From a virus: a stretch of DNA of 44,396 nt. The stretch spans positions 1 through 44,396 of the IMG/VR virus record IMGVR_UViG_3300020215_000079. One strand, given 5' to 3'. The translations under genes and the position numbers were made by a program. Positions within the stretch are counted from its first letter, which is position 1. Each line of letters starts with the position of its first letter. Below the pieces are notes generated by a model that ran no database searches, was not told the DNA's origin, and saw only the letters and a program-made list of their open reading frames with translations. Below are positions 6,478 through 15,017 of this stretch, one piece after another.

Positions 6478-6977
6478 ATACCGGCGTCATGTTTTCGCGG
6501 GCGACGGACGAATGGACGACCCCCCGCGACTTCTTCGAGCAGCTGGATCGCGAGTTCTGCTTCGAGATGGATGTCTGCGCCAAAGACGAGGCGACCGCAA
6601 TGATGCTGCCGTGCATCACGCCGGAACAGGACGCGCTCGCGGTGGATTGGTATGAGGCGTTCCACGGTGCCGCCGCCGCAGAGGCGCGTGCCTGTGGTGT
6701 CCAGCCGCCCATTTGCTTCATGAACCCGCCTTACAGCAAGTGCCGCGAGTTCATGGCCAAGGCGAAGGCGGAGTCGCTGAATGGCTGCACGGTGGTCTGT
6801 CTTGTGCCCGCCCGCACGGACACTCGGTGGTGGCACGAGTGGGTCTACTACGGCGACGGCATGTGGTGGCCCGGTGTGGAAGTGCGCTTCGTCAAGGGCC
6901 GGTTGAAGTTTGGCGGCTCGAGCAACTCGGCCCCGTTCCCCTCCGTGGTGATCATCTTTCGGCCGGTGTCCGCATGA
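6474..6977 (+). CDS. Phage DNA N6-adenine methyltransferase
   Basis: 167 residues, a typical length for the phage-type Dam family. WTTPRDFFEQLDREFCFEMD is the characteristic N-terminus, and FMNPPYSKCREF carries the catalytic NPPY motif (Asn84-Pro-Pro-Tyr87). The remainder (VCLVPARTDTRWWHEW, then GRLKFGG) also fits. It transfers a methyl group from S-adenosylmethionine to N6 of adenine in phage DNA, most likely to evade host restriction. No cognate endonuclease gene is beside it. The site specificity cannot be read from the sequence. Confidence 0.88.
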   Translation: MNTGVMFSRATDEWTTPRDFFEQLDREFCFEMDVCAKDEATAMMLPCITPEQDALAVDWYEAFHGAAAAEARACGVQPPICFMNPPYSKCREFMAKAKAESLNGCTVVCLVPARTDTRWWHEWVYYGDGMWWPGVEVRFVKGRLKFGGSSNSAPFPSVVIIFRPVSA

Positions 6978-7237
6978 TCCCAAAGTCTCTGGCCGCCGAA
7001 TCCCCCGCGGACGAACTGACGGCCGATCAGGTGATCGACGCCTTGCAGGGGGCGCTCGTGGTGTCCTCGAAGCAGCCGGATTACCACTTCACGGTGCGCT
7101 CGATCTCGGCGCGGCGCTTCATGTCCCAGGTGATCGTCTACGTGCGCTTCACGGATGGATCGTCTGGGCAGGTACGGATCGCGGTGGATCGGGTGCGTGA
7201 GGTGCGGGACCGATTGACCACGGTGATCGATCGATGA
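6974..7237 (+). CDS. Hypothetical protein
   Basis: 87 residues, ATGA overlap with the methyltransferase gene. An N-terminal helix (LTADQVIDALQGALVV) is followed by beta-like segments (YHFTVRSISARRF, VIVYVRFTDGSSG). No family is recognised; the tight coupling suggests co-expression with the methyltransferase. Confidence 0.65.
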   Translation: MIPKSLAAESPADELTADQVIDALQGALVVSSKQPDYHFTVRSISARRFMSQVIVYVRFTDGSSGQVRIAVDRVREVRDRLTTVIDR

Positions 7238-7410
7238 AACCGAGCGATCTGCTGGCCTATCGCCGCTGGCTCGCGAAGGCGACCTCTCGCCGCGCGCGGA
7301 TTCGAACTTTGCCGCCGCTGCCGCTGCAGATGGCGAAGGTGACGACGACCGACACGAAATCACGACGGAACGGAAGGCGGGACGGTGGCAAAACCGTGGG
7401 CACGAATTGA
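7234..7410 (+). CDS. Small basic protein overlapping the replication gene
   Basis: 58 residues beginning in an ATGA overlap (MKPSDLLAYRRWLAKATSRR...). It is strongly basic and overlaps the start of the replication protein gene by 26 bases in another frame. The coupled start supports translation; its main role may be to deliver ribosomes to the GTG start at 7385. No function is recognised. Confidence 0.5.
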   Translation: MKPSDLLAYRRWLAKATSRRARIRTLPPLPLQMAKVTTTDTKSRRNGRRDGGKTVGTN

Positions 7411-8284
7411 GATCGGGTATCTCAATCACCCGAAGTTCCTGGCCCTTAACGCGAACGCGATTTGTCTCTGGCATGAAGGCAAGAACTACTGCGACTCGCA
7501 CCATACCGACGGGCTCATCCCGAAGGACGCGCTCAAGTCGTTCCGGTTCCGGGGGGCGAAATCCGTGGAGTCGCTATTGAAGTCATGCGGCCAGAAGGGC
7601 GACGGGACGCCATACGCGCCCCTGTGGCATGAGCATCCGGTCGGCTACAAGATGCACGACTACCTCGATTACAACGACTGCCGCGACGCCGTGCTGGCGC
7701 GGATGGCGAAGGCCGACGAGCGGCGCCAAGCCGACGCCGATCGGAAGGCCGAGTGGCGGGCGATGAAGAAGCCTAAGAAGGTGTCACGCAAAATGTCACG
7801 CCGGACATCCGACGGGACAGAAACGTCGCCGTCACGCTCTACAACAGAAACAACACCAGAAACAGAAACACTCTTGAATGTTCCTAAAGAACAGGAACAT
7901 TCCCCCGCGCCGCATCCGGTGAAGGAATTACTCGCGTTCTACGAGCAGCAATTCGAGGCGTTGGTGGGCGAGAAACCAGCTTTTACGGAAGGGCGCGACG
8001 CCGCGATTGCCAAGCGGACCTTGAACCAATTTGGGCCGGACAAGGCCCGCGCATTGCTTCAAGCGTTCTTCGCCAGCGACGATCCGTTCATCCGCCGGTC
8101 CGGTTACGGGCTGAACATCTTCGCCGGCCAGTTGAACAAGTTGATTACCGACCTTCGGTCACGAACTAAACCCGAGGACACGCCGGATGTGCACGGGCAC
8201 GTCCCGCCCTGTAAAACCTTCAGAGAATGCACCGCTAAGGCGATTGCCGAAGGCAAGGCCGCAGCGGCCAAGGTGAGCGCATGA
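7385..8284 (+). CDS. Phage replication protein (DnaD/O-like initiator or helicase loader)
   Basis: 299 residues from GTG. The N-terminal domain (WARIEIGYLNHPKFLALN, CLWHEGKNYC, TDGLIPKDALKSF, then KMHDYLDYNDC) is the winged-helix-type domain shared by many phage replication initiators. A basic, Ser/Thr-rich linker follows (about residues 115-175). The C-terminal domain (FYEQQFEALVGEKPAFTEGR ... RRSGYGLNIFAGQLNKL) resembles DnaD-like or O-like domains that recruit the host helicase. It is the only replication initiator I recognise; the genome appears to use host polymerase, primase and helicase. Confidence 0.75.
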   Translation: MAKPWARIEIGYLNHPKFLALNANAICLWHEGKNYCDSHHTDGLIPKDALKSFRFRGAKSVESLLKSCGQKGDGTPYAPLWHEHPVGYKMHDYLDYNDCRDAVLARMAKADERRQADADRKAEWRAMKKPKKVSRKMSRRTSDGTETSPSRSTTETTPETETLLNVPKEQEHSPAPHPVKELLAFYEQQFEALVGEKPAFTEGRDAAIAKRTLNQFGPDKARALLQAFFASDDPFIRRSGYGLNIFAGQLNKLITDLRSRTKPEDTPDVHGHVPPCKTFRECTAKAIAEGKAAAAKVSA

Positions 8285-8583
8285 AAGGCCATTGGGAGCG
8301 CGTTCGCACGGTCCTCCGGTGTGCGTACGGCTGCGACATCAAGCACGCCGAGTGGGCCTGGTTCGGGCGGTATCCGTTCGTCGTCTGCGAGTCGTGCGCG
8401 GCGAGATACGGCATCCATCGGGAGCCGTTGCCGCCGCCCACGGCGGATCTCGAGCAGTCGGATCTGGTGCCGGCGTCGCCGGACCGACCGAAGTTTACGG
8501 GCATCGGGGAGATTGCCGCCGAGTTTGAGGCGTCTCCTGGGCGCGTGGTGCGCGCCGCTCGGGCCAAGCGGTGGAAGCGATGA
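8281..8583 (+). CDS. Zinc-binding hypothetical protein
   Basis: 100 residues, ATGA overlap. CAYGC and CESCAARYG form a possible four-cysteine zinc site in the first half. The C-terminal part (FTGIGEIAAEFEASPGRVVRAARA) looks like an HTH. A small DNA-binding protein is plausible, but the family is not recognised. Confidence 0.65.
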   Translation: MKGHWERVRTVLRCAYGCDIKHAEWAWFGRYPFVVCESCAARYGIHREPLPPPTADLEQSDLVPASPDRPKFTGIGEIAAEFEASPGRVVRAARAKRWKR

Positions 8584-9008
8584 CAGCCCTGCACCTGTCG
8601 TTGTGGTCGCAGGGACGCATCCTCGAATACTTCTGGCGCATGGTGCGTGAGGACGCCGACCGGATCGAACTCCTGCGACAGCTCGCCACCGTGGTGGTCC
8701 AACGACCGCCCGACTGGTCGCCGGAGGATATCCGCGAGCAGCACGTCCGCGCGCGCCGGCGGCACCACGAGAAGTGCTTTTGCTGTCGGACGGCTGAGCG
8801 GAACCTGTATTGGCATCACGTCATCCTTATTGCCAACGGCGGGGATAACGACCATTTCAATCAGGTCGCGATCTGCCAGCGGTGCCACGCCGCCATCCAC
8901 CCATGGCTCGACGTCGCCGGCGCTGAGCAGGATAAACGCAGATCGTCGTTTACGTCTGTCGCCGAGATGGCCGCCGAGTGCCCGAAGCCGGCCAAGGTGC
9001 GCGAATGA
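8580..9008 (+). CDS. HNH endonuclease
   Basis: 142 residues, ATGA overlap. The core CFCCRTAERNLYWHHVILIA followed by GGDNDHFNQVAICQRCHAAIHPW is a full HNH motif with CxxC pairs and the catalytic WHHV strand. Unlike the other two HNH genes it is tightly coupled on both sides, so it may be a resident phage enzyme and not a recent mobile insertion. It lies far from the terminase, so a packaging role like that of HK97-type HNH proteins is less likely. Confidence 0.85.
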   Translation: MTALHLSLWSQGRILEYFWRMVREDADRIELLRQLATVVVQRPPDWSPEDIREQHVRARRRHHEKCFCCRTAERNLYWHHVILIANGGDNDHFNQVAICQRCHAAIHPWLDVAGAEQDKRRSSFTSVAEMAAECPKPAKVRE

Positions 9009-9265
9009 CCCCCGCGTTTGCCGCGCTCGTCGCGATGGACGGCCAGATCCGGCGGATTCAACAGCAGTTGCGGCAGCCGATCCACGTCTCGCGATCCTCG
9101 GATGGCCTGCGGCACGGGACGATCAGTGCCTACCAGGCCGGGAAGTGCCGCTGTGCGGCCTGTCGGGATGCGAACAATCGCCGGAGTAAGGCGCAGCGGG
9201 CGAAACGCCGCCTCAGGCTCGGGATCTTGCGGGATCGGCGTCGACGGGAATGGCGGGCGGCATGA
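9005..9265 (+). CDS. Small phage protein with HGTxSAYxxGKCRCxxCR motif
   Basis: 86 residues, ATGA overlap. The motif HGTISAYQAGKCRCAACRDA is a recurrent signature of small phage and actinobacterial-type proteins of unknown function; its cysteines could bind zinc. The C-terminus is extremely arginine-rich and probably binds nucleic acid. Confidence 0.7.
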   Translation: MTPAFAALVAMDGQIRRIQQQLRQPIHVSRSSDGLRHGTISAYQAGKCRCAACRDANNRRSKAQRAKRRLRLGILRDRRRREWRAA

Positions 9266-11028
9266 GTCCGGCTGCTGTCGCTGTCGCAGAATGTGTCGAT
9301 ATGACGACGTTGAAGCTCGCTGACAATCTCCGTCTTCCAGCCGATGAAGCGGTCACGCAGAAGTACGGGTTCATCGGCCGCAGCGGGTCTGGGAAAAGCT
9401 ACGCCGCGATGCGCTTGGCGGAATTGTTCCTGAACGCAGGCGCCCAAATCATCGCGCTTGATTGGGTCGGGATCTGGTGGTCGCTCCGACTGGCGGGAAA
9501 CGGAAAGGATGTTGGCTTTCCGAACGTCTACATCTTCGGTGGCGAGCACGCGGACGTTGACCTCCGGCCGGAGAGCGGCGCTCTGATGGCGGATCTCGTC
9601 GTGGACCGGCACATCTCCGTTGTGCTCGACGTGATGCACTTCCGGAAGGCTGACCGGACGCGATTCGCGACCGCATTCGCCGAGCAGTTTTTTCACCGGA
9701 AGAAGACCGCACGGTCGGCCTGTCATCTGTTCATCGAAGAAGCGCAAGCCTACTTGCCGCAAATGGTCCGCGGCGAAGAAGCGCGGATGGTCGGGGTGTT
9801 CGAGGACATCGGCAAGGTCGGGCGCAACTACGGCATCGGGAACTCCCTGATCAGTCAGCGTCCGCAGGCCATCAACAAAGATGTGTTGAATCAGGTCGAA
9901 GTGCTGTTGGCGTTCCAGACGAACGGGCCGCAGGAACGGAAGGCCATCGCCGGATGGACGGCTGAAAACACCACCGCTGGCGCCGCCATGATGCAGGAGT
10001 TACCGAAACTCCGCGTTGGCGATGCCTTGGTGTGGTCGCCTCAGTGGCTCCGGATCGCGGAACAGTTACACATTTCCAAGCGGGAGACATACGACGCCAG
10101 TTCTACGCCGACAGGTGCGGCCAAGGCCATCAAGCCGAAGACGCTGGCGAAGGCGGATCTCGAGCAGTTGGGCGAGCAAATCGCCGCCACCATCGAGAAG
10201 GCCAAGCAGGACGACCCGAAGGAACTGCGGAAGCAGATCGCCGAGTTGCAGAAGCAAGTGAAGGCGGCGGCGACGGCGAAACCGGCCGAAAAATATTCCG
10301 AAATTATTCCCAAGGTCGTCGAGAAGCCGGTTCTGAAGGATGGGCAGATCGCCCGCCTGGAGGCGCTCGAGCACCGCGTCGGCGAATTGTCGACCAAGTT
10401 GTTCGACCTCACCGGCCAGCTTCAGGAGACGTGGAAGGACATCAAGGCGGCAGTCGCGTTAACGCGTCAGCCCCCGCCGGTGGTACGCCCTCAGAACGCT
10501 ACGCCCAAGCCGCACGTTGTCGCCAGTCCGAGGCGGAACGCCCTCAGTGCGCCCTCTGACGGCACGATGGGACGGGTTCACCGCGCCTTCCTGACCGTTC
10601 TCGCGAACCGGCAGGGGAAGCCGACCCGACGCAACCAGCTCGCCGTCTTCAGCGGGTATTCCGCGAAGAGTCGGCATGTGGACAACACCATTAGCAACCT
10701 TCGGACGCTCGGCTTCGTGTCCGGAGGAAGCGATGCGCTCGTGATCACGGACGCTGGACTTTCCGCACTCGGGCCGTGGGACGAACTGCCGACCGGGCAG
10801 GCGCTCATCGATTACTGGATTCGTGAAGCCGGCGCGGCACCCGGGGCCATGTTGAAGGTGCTCGTCGACGTCCACCCGAACACGTTGAGTCGAGACGAGG
10901 TCGCAGAGCGGTCCGGGTATTCCGCCACCAGCCGACACGTCGACAACTCGCTCAGTTATCTGCGAACACTGGAACTGATCGAGGGCGATCGGTACGCCCT
11001 GAAGGCCAGCGATGAACTCTTCAGCTAA
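9262..11028 (+). CDS. HerA/FtsK-like ATPase with C-terminal winged-helix repeats
   Basis: 588 residues from the ATG in the ATGA overlap (an in-frame ATG at 9250 would add four). Walker A is GFIGRSGSGKSY (Lys45) and Walker B HLFIEEAQAYL (near residue 160); QRPQAINKDVLNQVE matches the HerA-type sensor region. Residues about 300-400 form a charged coiled coil. The C-terminus contains two related winged-helix units, each with the pattern SGYSA-x-SRHVDN-x-x-S-x-LRTL. HerA proteins are hexameric DNA translocases, usually partnered with the nuclease NurA or found in defence systems. Here it may be a phage helicase or translocase; no NurA-like gene is adjacent. Confidence 0.75.
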   Translation: MSPAAVAVAECVDMTTLKLADNLRLPADEAVTQKYGFIGRSGSGKSYAAMRLAELFLNAGAQIIALDWVGIWWSLRLAGNGKDVGFPNVYIFGGEHADVDLRPESGALMADLVVDRHISVVLDVMHFRKADRTRFATAFAEQFFHRKKTARSACHLFIEEAQAYLPQMVRGEEARMVGVFEDIGKVGRNYGIGNSLISQRPQAINKDVLNQVEVLLAFQTNGPQERKAIAGWTAENTTAGAAMMQELPKLRVGDALVWSPQWLRIAEQLHISKRETYDASSTPTGAAKAIKPKTLAKADLEQLGEQIAATIEKAKQDDPKELRKQIAELQKQVKAAATAKPAEKYSEIIPKVVEKPVLKDGQIARLEALEHRVGELSTKLFDLTGQLQETWKDIKAAVALTRQPPPVVRPQNATPKPHVVASPRRNALSAPSDGTMGRVHRAFLTVLANRQGKPTRRNQLAVFSGYSAKSRHVDNTISNLRTLGFVSGGSDALVITDAGLSALGPWDELPTGQALIDYWIREAGAAPGAMLKVLVDVHPNTLSRDEVAERSGYSATSRHVDNSLSYLRTLELIEGDRYALKASDELFS

Positions 11029-11102
11029 CGACAAGTCGGCGTCGTCTCGCGTGTCTGTCCCGACCGGCCCGCAGGAGGGACGCGAGCACGTAGAGGAGCC
11101 AT

Positions 11103-11408
11103 ATGGCGAAGCGTAAGCAGGCTGGGGGAAAGTTCGACCGACTGCTCAAGGCGTTCGGGATTACGGTATCCCGCCCGTTGGATCTCGCGGCTCCGATGCG
11201 CGCGGACGTGTCCCGGATCGGCTACGACGAGGAGGGGCTACGGCTCACCATCAGCCTCGGGAGTCCGTATAAGTTCAACGCTGAAGTGCAGTTATCGCGG
11301 GCCGATGCGACGTGGCTCCGCGATCGGTTGACGCAGGAACTGAACGACCCACGGAACGGCAACATGCCGAAGGGTCGCGCGTCCACGGCAGGAGACGTAG
11401 ATGGCTGA
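11103..11408 (+). CDS. Hypothetical protein
   Basis: 101 residues with a GAGGAG ribosome site, following a 74-base gap after the ATPase gene. A basic N-terminus (KRKQAGGKFDRLLKAFG) precedes beta-like segments (LRLTISLGSPYKFNAEVQLS). No family is recognised. It overlaps the next gene by eight bases. Confidence 0.65.
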   Translation: MAKRKQAGGKFDRLLKAFGITVSRPLDLAAPMRADVSRIGYDEEGLRLTISLGSPYKFNAEVQLSRADATWLRDRLTQELNDPRNGNMPKGRASTAGDVDG

Positions 11409-11925
11409 GCAGGAACCGCGACCGTCTGTGGTCGCCGCCTCACCGCCGCAGGAGGAACGCGAGCAACAGACTGCTCTTTCCCGATCACAGGAGACGCCAG
11501 CACAGGCAGAAGAACCGCGACGTTCAACGCGGCTGACAGCCGAGTCAGATTGGATAGATCGGCTCGCGGCCGACATTCGGGAACTGAACCCGGATTATGA
11601 GCACTTCGAGGCTGAAGTCGCGTCGATGATTCGGCGGGCGCTCTCCGCTCCCCTGTCGTCGGCCTCACCGGAGGGGACGGGCCGGTGGTTGCCGATTTCA
11701 GAAGCACCTAAGCGCGATTGGACTGAGGAAGGCGTGCGCGCGCTAGTCGCCGATTCTCGCGGTTGGATCGGTGTCGCGGACCGTGTGTGCGTGTATCCGG
11801 ATGGTTCGATCGGCGGTTTGCTGCCAGCGCATCACGGGCGACTCACCGATTGGGGCATCACGCATTACATGCCTTTACCTCCCGCTCCCCCGGCGGCGAT
11901 CGTCCGAAGGAGTAACCGACGATGA
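11401..11925 (+). CDS. DUF551-domain phage protein
   Basis: 174 residues. The first 50 are polar, Glu/Gln/Pro-rich and probably disordered. Residues 95-165 carry the DUF551 pattern: WLPISEAPKRDW at the start and WGITHYMPLPPAPP at the end, with an intervening beta domain. DUF551 occurs in many phage early genes with no established role. The N-terminal helix (DWIDRLAADIRELNPDY) resembles the small helical partner often fused to DUF551. Confidence 0.7.
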   Translation: MAEQEPRPSVVAASPPQEEREQQTALSRSQETPAQAEEPRRSTRLTAESDWIDRLAADIRELNPDYEHFEAEVASMIRRALSAPLSSASPEGTGRWLPISEAPKRDWTEEGVRALVADSRGWIGVADRVCVYPDGSIGGLLPAHHGRLTDWGITHYMPLPPAPPAAIVRRSNRR

Positions 11926-11950
11926 AGACAGGGACCATCAGGAGCTGTAG

Positions 11951-12226
11951 ATGAGCCGTGTGTGTGCGTTCTTCGGCCACCGCTGGATCTACCAACCGAC
12001 GTCGCTGTCGGATGCCGTGAAGAGGCTTCCGGAGCGATGGTGCAGCCGGTGTCGGCTCGTGCAGCGGCAGTCTCGCATCGTCATTCCAGAGTCGCGGCAG
12101 ATAATCGAAGTCGTCACGCCTAGTGTGGCCCGCGACACCTGGCTTGACGAACCCTCGACCGATCCAGGGCCGGCTCGTACCCCCGCCGCGCCTGGTGGCG
12201 GCGCCCCGCAGGAGTCACCTGAATGA
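11951..12226 (+). CDS. Small zinc-binding phage protein
   Basis: 91 residues. CAFFGHRW at the N-terminus with WCSRCRLVQ at about residue 30 gives a Cys/His set typical of small phage zinc-ribbon proteins. The C-terminal 30 residues are Pro/Gly-rich. It ends in an ATGA overlap. No function is known to me. Confidence 0.65.
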   Translation: MSRVCAFFGHRWIYQPTSLSDAVKRLPERWCSRCRLVQRQSRIVIPESRQIIEVVTPSVARDTWLDEPSTDPGPARTPAAPGGGAPQESPE

Positions 12227-12450
12227 CTGACATGCGACCACTTGGCGTTGGAGACACAGTGAAGGTGCTCCGGGCGGTGCGCCTGCCGGTTGAGGACGTG
12301 ATTGGTGTTGGCGTGATTGAACGCGTGTCTCGTGCCTCGTCTGGCGAGTCGCTGTATTGGGTGCGAGGGTTCGCGTGTGCGCGGACAGAGCGGGAGTTGC
12401 GCCGCTGGACGCTCGATCCGTCCTCTCGTGGCGGCGCGGGTGCGCCATGA
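12223..12450 (+). CDS. Small beta-rich hypothetical protein
   Basis: 75 residues, ATGA overlaps at both ends. The sequence (GVGDTVKVLRAVRLP, GVGVIERVSRAS, LYWVRGFA, then ERELRRW) looks like a small SH3/KOW-like barrel found in several phage proteins. It precedes the cytosine methyltransferase gene and is coupled to it. Confidence 0.65.
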   Translation: MTDMRPLGVGDTVKVLRAVRLPVEDVIGVGVIERVSRASSGESLYWVRGFACARTERELRRWTLDPSSRGGAGAP

Positions 12451-13754
12451 CGGGCGAGCGGATGAACGTTGGTAGCGTCTTCAGCGGGATCGGGGGCTTT
12501 GATGAAGGCTTCCGGCGCGCGGGGTTCGGGATCGCGTGGATGTGCGAGCGGGAGCCGTTCTGTCGGACGGTGCTGGCACGCCATTTCCCCGACGTGCCGT
12601 GCTTTGACGACGTAACGACGCTCGTCAACGCGCCCGAGATCGACGTGCTGGTCGGCGGGTTTCCCTGTCAGGACGTATCGGTCGCGGGGCAGCGGCGCGG
12701 GCTGGCCGGTGAGCGGAGCGGCCTGTTTTACGAATTCATGCGGCTGGTGGATCGGTTCCGTCCGAATGTGGTGGTGCTCGAGAATGTTCCAGGGCTCTTT
12801 TCTTCCCACGGGGGACGCGACTTTTACGCCGTCCTTCAGGCGCTGGCCGAACGCGGGCTTCGACGCAGCTACCGGGTTCTGGACAGCCAATATTTCGGAG
12901 TCCCCCAACGCCGCCGCCGTGTGTTCCTTGTCAGCAGTGCTGGAGGATTCCTCCACCGTCCCGAAGCGATTCTTTTTGAGTCCGCGAGCCGCGTCAGGGA
13001 TTCTGCGAAGGGCGAGCAAGCGCGGGCGCGCGTTGCCGCCTGCCTTAGAGGACGCTCTCACGGCGCTGGCGTCAACGAACCGGGCCGGGGCGGAGAGGAC
13101 GACAGCAACCTCGTGACGTTCGACTGGCAGGCGCTCGGGTCGGACCGTTCGTGGATTCACGACCGGCCCGGTGCGACACGCGGCCTCATGGCAAATAAGA
13201 CGCTGGCGGTCGCGTATACGTTGCGTGAGAACGAACGGAACGCCAGTCAAGGCCCAGCGAACTACATCGCTGCCAGCCTATTGAGTGGTCGGCACGGCTA
13301 CGCGCCTGAGCCGGGAGACGGCATTGTGGTTAACGCGCTGTGTCCGGTGGGCGGTGGGCCGGATGACAACGACGCTCAGGCTGGGCACTTGGTTGCATCG
13401 CCCATCACGGCCAGCGCCGGACACCACGGCCACAGCAGCCCACGAGGCGACGGGCGCGACAATATTATCGCAGCGACGCTGGCTCAGCACATGCGTGGCC
13501 AAACAGACAGTGTAACGGACAACCTGCAAACAGTCCGCGCTGGTGTGCGGCGGCTCACGCCGTTGGAATGCGAGCGTCTCCAAGGCTTCCCCGATGGCTG
13601 GACCTGTCTCTGTGGCGAAGGGCATCGCGGGTCGCAGTATTGCTCCTGTCCGGATACCCCACGCTACAAGGCGCTCGGGAACGCGGTCACGGTGCCGGTG
13701 GCCGAATGGATCGCGCGGCGGCTCATGGCCGCGTGTCAGGAGCGTGTCGCATGA
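12447..13754 (+). CDS. DNA cytosine-5 methyltransferase
   Basis: 435 residues. Canonical motifs appear in order: SVFSGIGGFDEGF (motif I, SAM site), GGFPCQDVSVAG (motif IV, catalytic Cys74), VVLENVPG (VI, Glu112), QRRRRVFLV (VIII), RRLTPLECERLQGFPDGW (IX) and YKALGNAVTVPV (X). About 200 residues separate VIII from IX. This variable target-recognition region contains two similar blocks (ARVAACLRGRSHGAG and YIAASLLSGRHGYAP), as in multispecific phage methyltransferases. It methylates cytosine C5 in phage DNA, probably against host restriction. An ATGA overlap couples it to both neighbours, and there is no restriction partner. Confidence 0.93.
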   Translation: MTGERMNVGSVFSGIGGFDEGFRRAGFGIAWMCEREPFCRTVLARHFPDVPCFDDVTTLVNAPEIDVLVGGFPCQDVSVAGQRRGLAGERSGLFYEFMRLVDRFRPNVVVLENVPGLFSSHGGRDFYAVLQALAERGLRRSYRVLDSQYFGVPQRRRRVFLVSSAGGFLHRPEAILFESASRVRDSAKGEQARARVAACLRGRSHGAGVNEPGRGGEDDSNLVTFDWQALGSDRSWIHDRPGATRGLMANKTLAVAYTLRENERNASQGPANYIAASLLSGRHGYAPEPGDGIVVNALCPVGGGPDDNDAQAGHLVASPITASAGHHGHSSPRGDGRDNIIAATLAQHMRGQTDSVTDNLQTVRAGVRRLTPLECERLQGFPDGWTCLCGEGHRGSQYCSCPDTPRYKALGNAVTVPVAEWIARRLMAACQERVA

Positions 13755-14287
13755 CCGATCACACCCTCTCCCCGGCGGACGGATCGGCGGGGATCGTCAC
13801 AGAAGTAGAGCGGCTGCTGGACGACGTGCGCCGGTATCTGATCACGGTGTACTGCGATAACCGGCTGCTGACCGACGACGACACGGCCCAAGCCTTACCA
13901 CTCGCAGAACGCATCGAAGCTGCCAAGCGATCCCTGCTCGCGGAGATCGCCCGCCGAGATGAACGGGTGCGCGATCTAGAGGTCGAGCGTCTCAATTATG
14001 CGGCGAAGCTCGAAGACGAAGAGCGGCGTCGATGGTATCGCGCACTGGAAGCAGCTGGCCTTCGGAATCTTGAAGGGTTGTCGCCGGAGTCCGTTATCCA
14101 TCGACTCACCGCCCAGCGGGAGGCCCTGTCCCGGCTGGCAACGCAATGGCGCAAGTTGGCAGCCGATTATCGGCAGGATGCCGAGAACGACGATACGCAC
14201 GGCCGTGATGCGGCGCGTGCTGACGTGTTGCAGGTCTGCGCCGATCAACTGACCGAGGCGCTGGCGTCGATCCAGGAGCCGGGATGA
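13751..14287 (+). CDS. Coiled-coil hypothetical protein
   Basis: 178 residues, ATGA overlap. Residues about 50-100 are a strongly charged coiled coil (ERIEAAKRSLLAEIARRDER and following), and a second helical region runs through residues 120-170. No catalytic motif is present. It may act as a scaffold for, or in complex with, another early protein; the function is unknown. Confidence 0.7.
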   Translation: MTDHTLSPADGSAGIVTEVERLLDDVRRYLITVYCDNRLLTDDDTAQALPLAERIEAAKRSLLAEIARRDERVRDLEVERLNYAAKLEDEERRRWYRALEAAGLRNLEGLSPESVIHRLTAQREALSRLATQWRKLAADYRQDAENDDTHGRDAARADVLQVCADQLTEALASIQEPG

Positions 14288-14514
14288 TCGACGACGACGC
14301 CGCCCGACTCGTGGACGCCGCCGAAGCCGAAGCCAAGGCCGCCGTCGATCTCTTGACCGTCAAGGAATACGCCGAGCGCCATCGGCTGCACGTCCAGACG
14401 GTCTACACCGCGATTCGCTACGGACGGATGCGGTATCCGATTGTGCGCGGCACTGCGGGCAAGCGCGCGGCCATCCGCATCGCTGTTCCGCGGGTGTTCC
14501 ACGTGCAAGCATAA
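14284..14514 (+). CDS. HTH excisionase/MerR-like DNA-binding protein
   Basis: 76 residues, ATGA overlap. LLTVKEYAERHRLHVQTVYTAIRYGRM is a helix-turn-helix of the excisionase or DNA-binding-domain-17 type, followed by a basic tail. As the last gene of the early block, just before the spacer leading to the terminase genes, it is a candidate regulator of the early-to-late change. The target is not known. Confidence 0.75.
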   Translation: MIDDDAARLVDAAEAEAKAAVDLLTVKEYAERHRLHVQTVYTAIRYGRMRYPIVRGTAGKRAAIRIAVPRVFHVQA

Positions 14515-14624
14515 AGCTCATAAACACGCTGAATAGACTCGTGCGCTGCTGAGGCGCATCCTACCCAAGTGATTGGTGCGCTCGGGCCAATCAAACCCAT
14601 TCAATCGAATCACACGAATCAAAG
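14515..14624 (+). promoter_or_regulatory. Early-late spacer with inverted and direct repeats
   Basis: This 110-base spacer separates early and late blocks and is more AT-rich than its surroundings. It contains GATTGG (14571-14576) facing CCAATC (14587-14592), and the direct repeat CGAATCA at 14606-14612 and 14615-14621, directly before the small-terminase ATG. No convincing -35/-10 pair is visible. It is a likely site for a late-gene promoter or activator. Confidence 0.45.
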
Positions 14625-15017
14625 ATGCCCCGCGGAGGCGCCCGCCCCGGCGCAGGTCGCAAGAAGAAGCCGCCCGTTGACGCGGCCGCGCTGAATTCGC
14701 CCGCCTCTGAGAACAGCCGGCCTGCGCACCTCTTCAAGCCGGGGCAGTCGGGCAACCCGGGCGGCCGACCCAAAGGCGAGCGCGCCTATCTGCAGAAACG
14801 CTACGGGGAAGACGCGGCAAGTTTGCACGAGCGGCTCGATCGGCTGCTCGATCACGCGAAGACGCCGCCGCATGTGAAGGCGGACATTTTGAAGTTCAAG
14901 TTAGAGCGGCATTCGGGGAAAGCGGCGCAGCCGGTCAATGTGGATGGGCCGATGGTGCCGCTGTTTGCGTTGCCGGCGGGCGTGATGCCGTCGGTCAGTC
15001 AGGAGCGCGGCGAATGA
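14625..15017 (+). CDS. Terminase small-subunit candidate (DUF5681-like)
   Basis: 130 residues. The opening PRGGARPGAGRKKKP and the later HLFKPGQSGNPGGRPKGER are signatures of phage terminase small subunits and the related DUF5681 domain, which recognise packaging DNA. Helices follow (LQKRYGEDAASLHERLDRLL, then KADILKFKLERHSGK). It opens the late operon, three small genes before the large terminase. The role is inferred from motif and position. Confidence 0.7.
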   Translation: MPRGGARPGAGRKKKPPVDAAALNSPASENSRPAHLFKPGQSGNPGGRPKGERAYLQKRYGEDAASLHERLDRLLDHAKTPPHVKADILKFKLERHSGKAAQPVNVDGPMVPLFALPAGVMPSVSQERGE

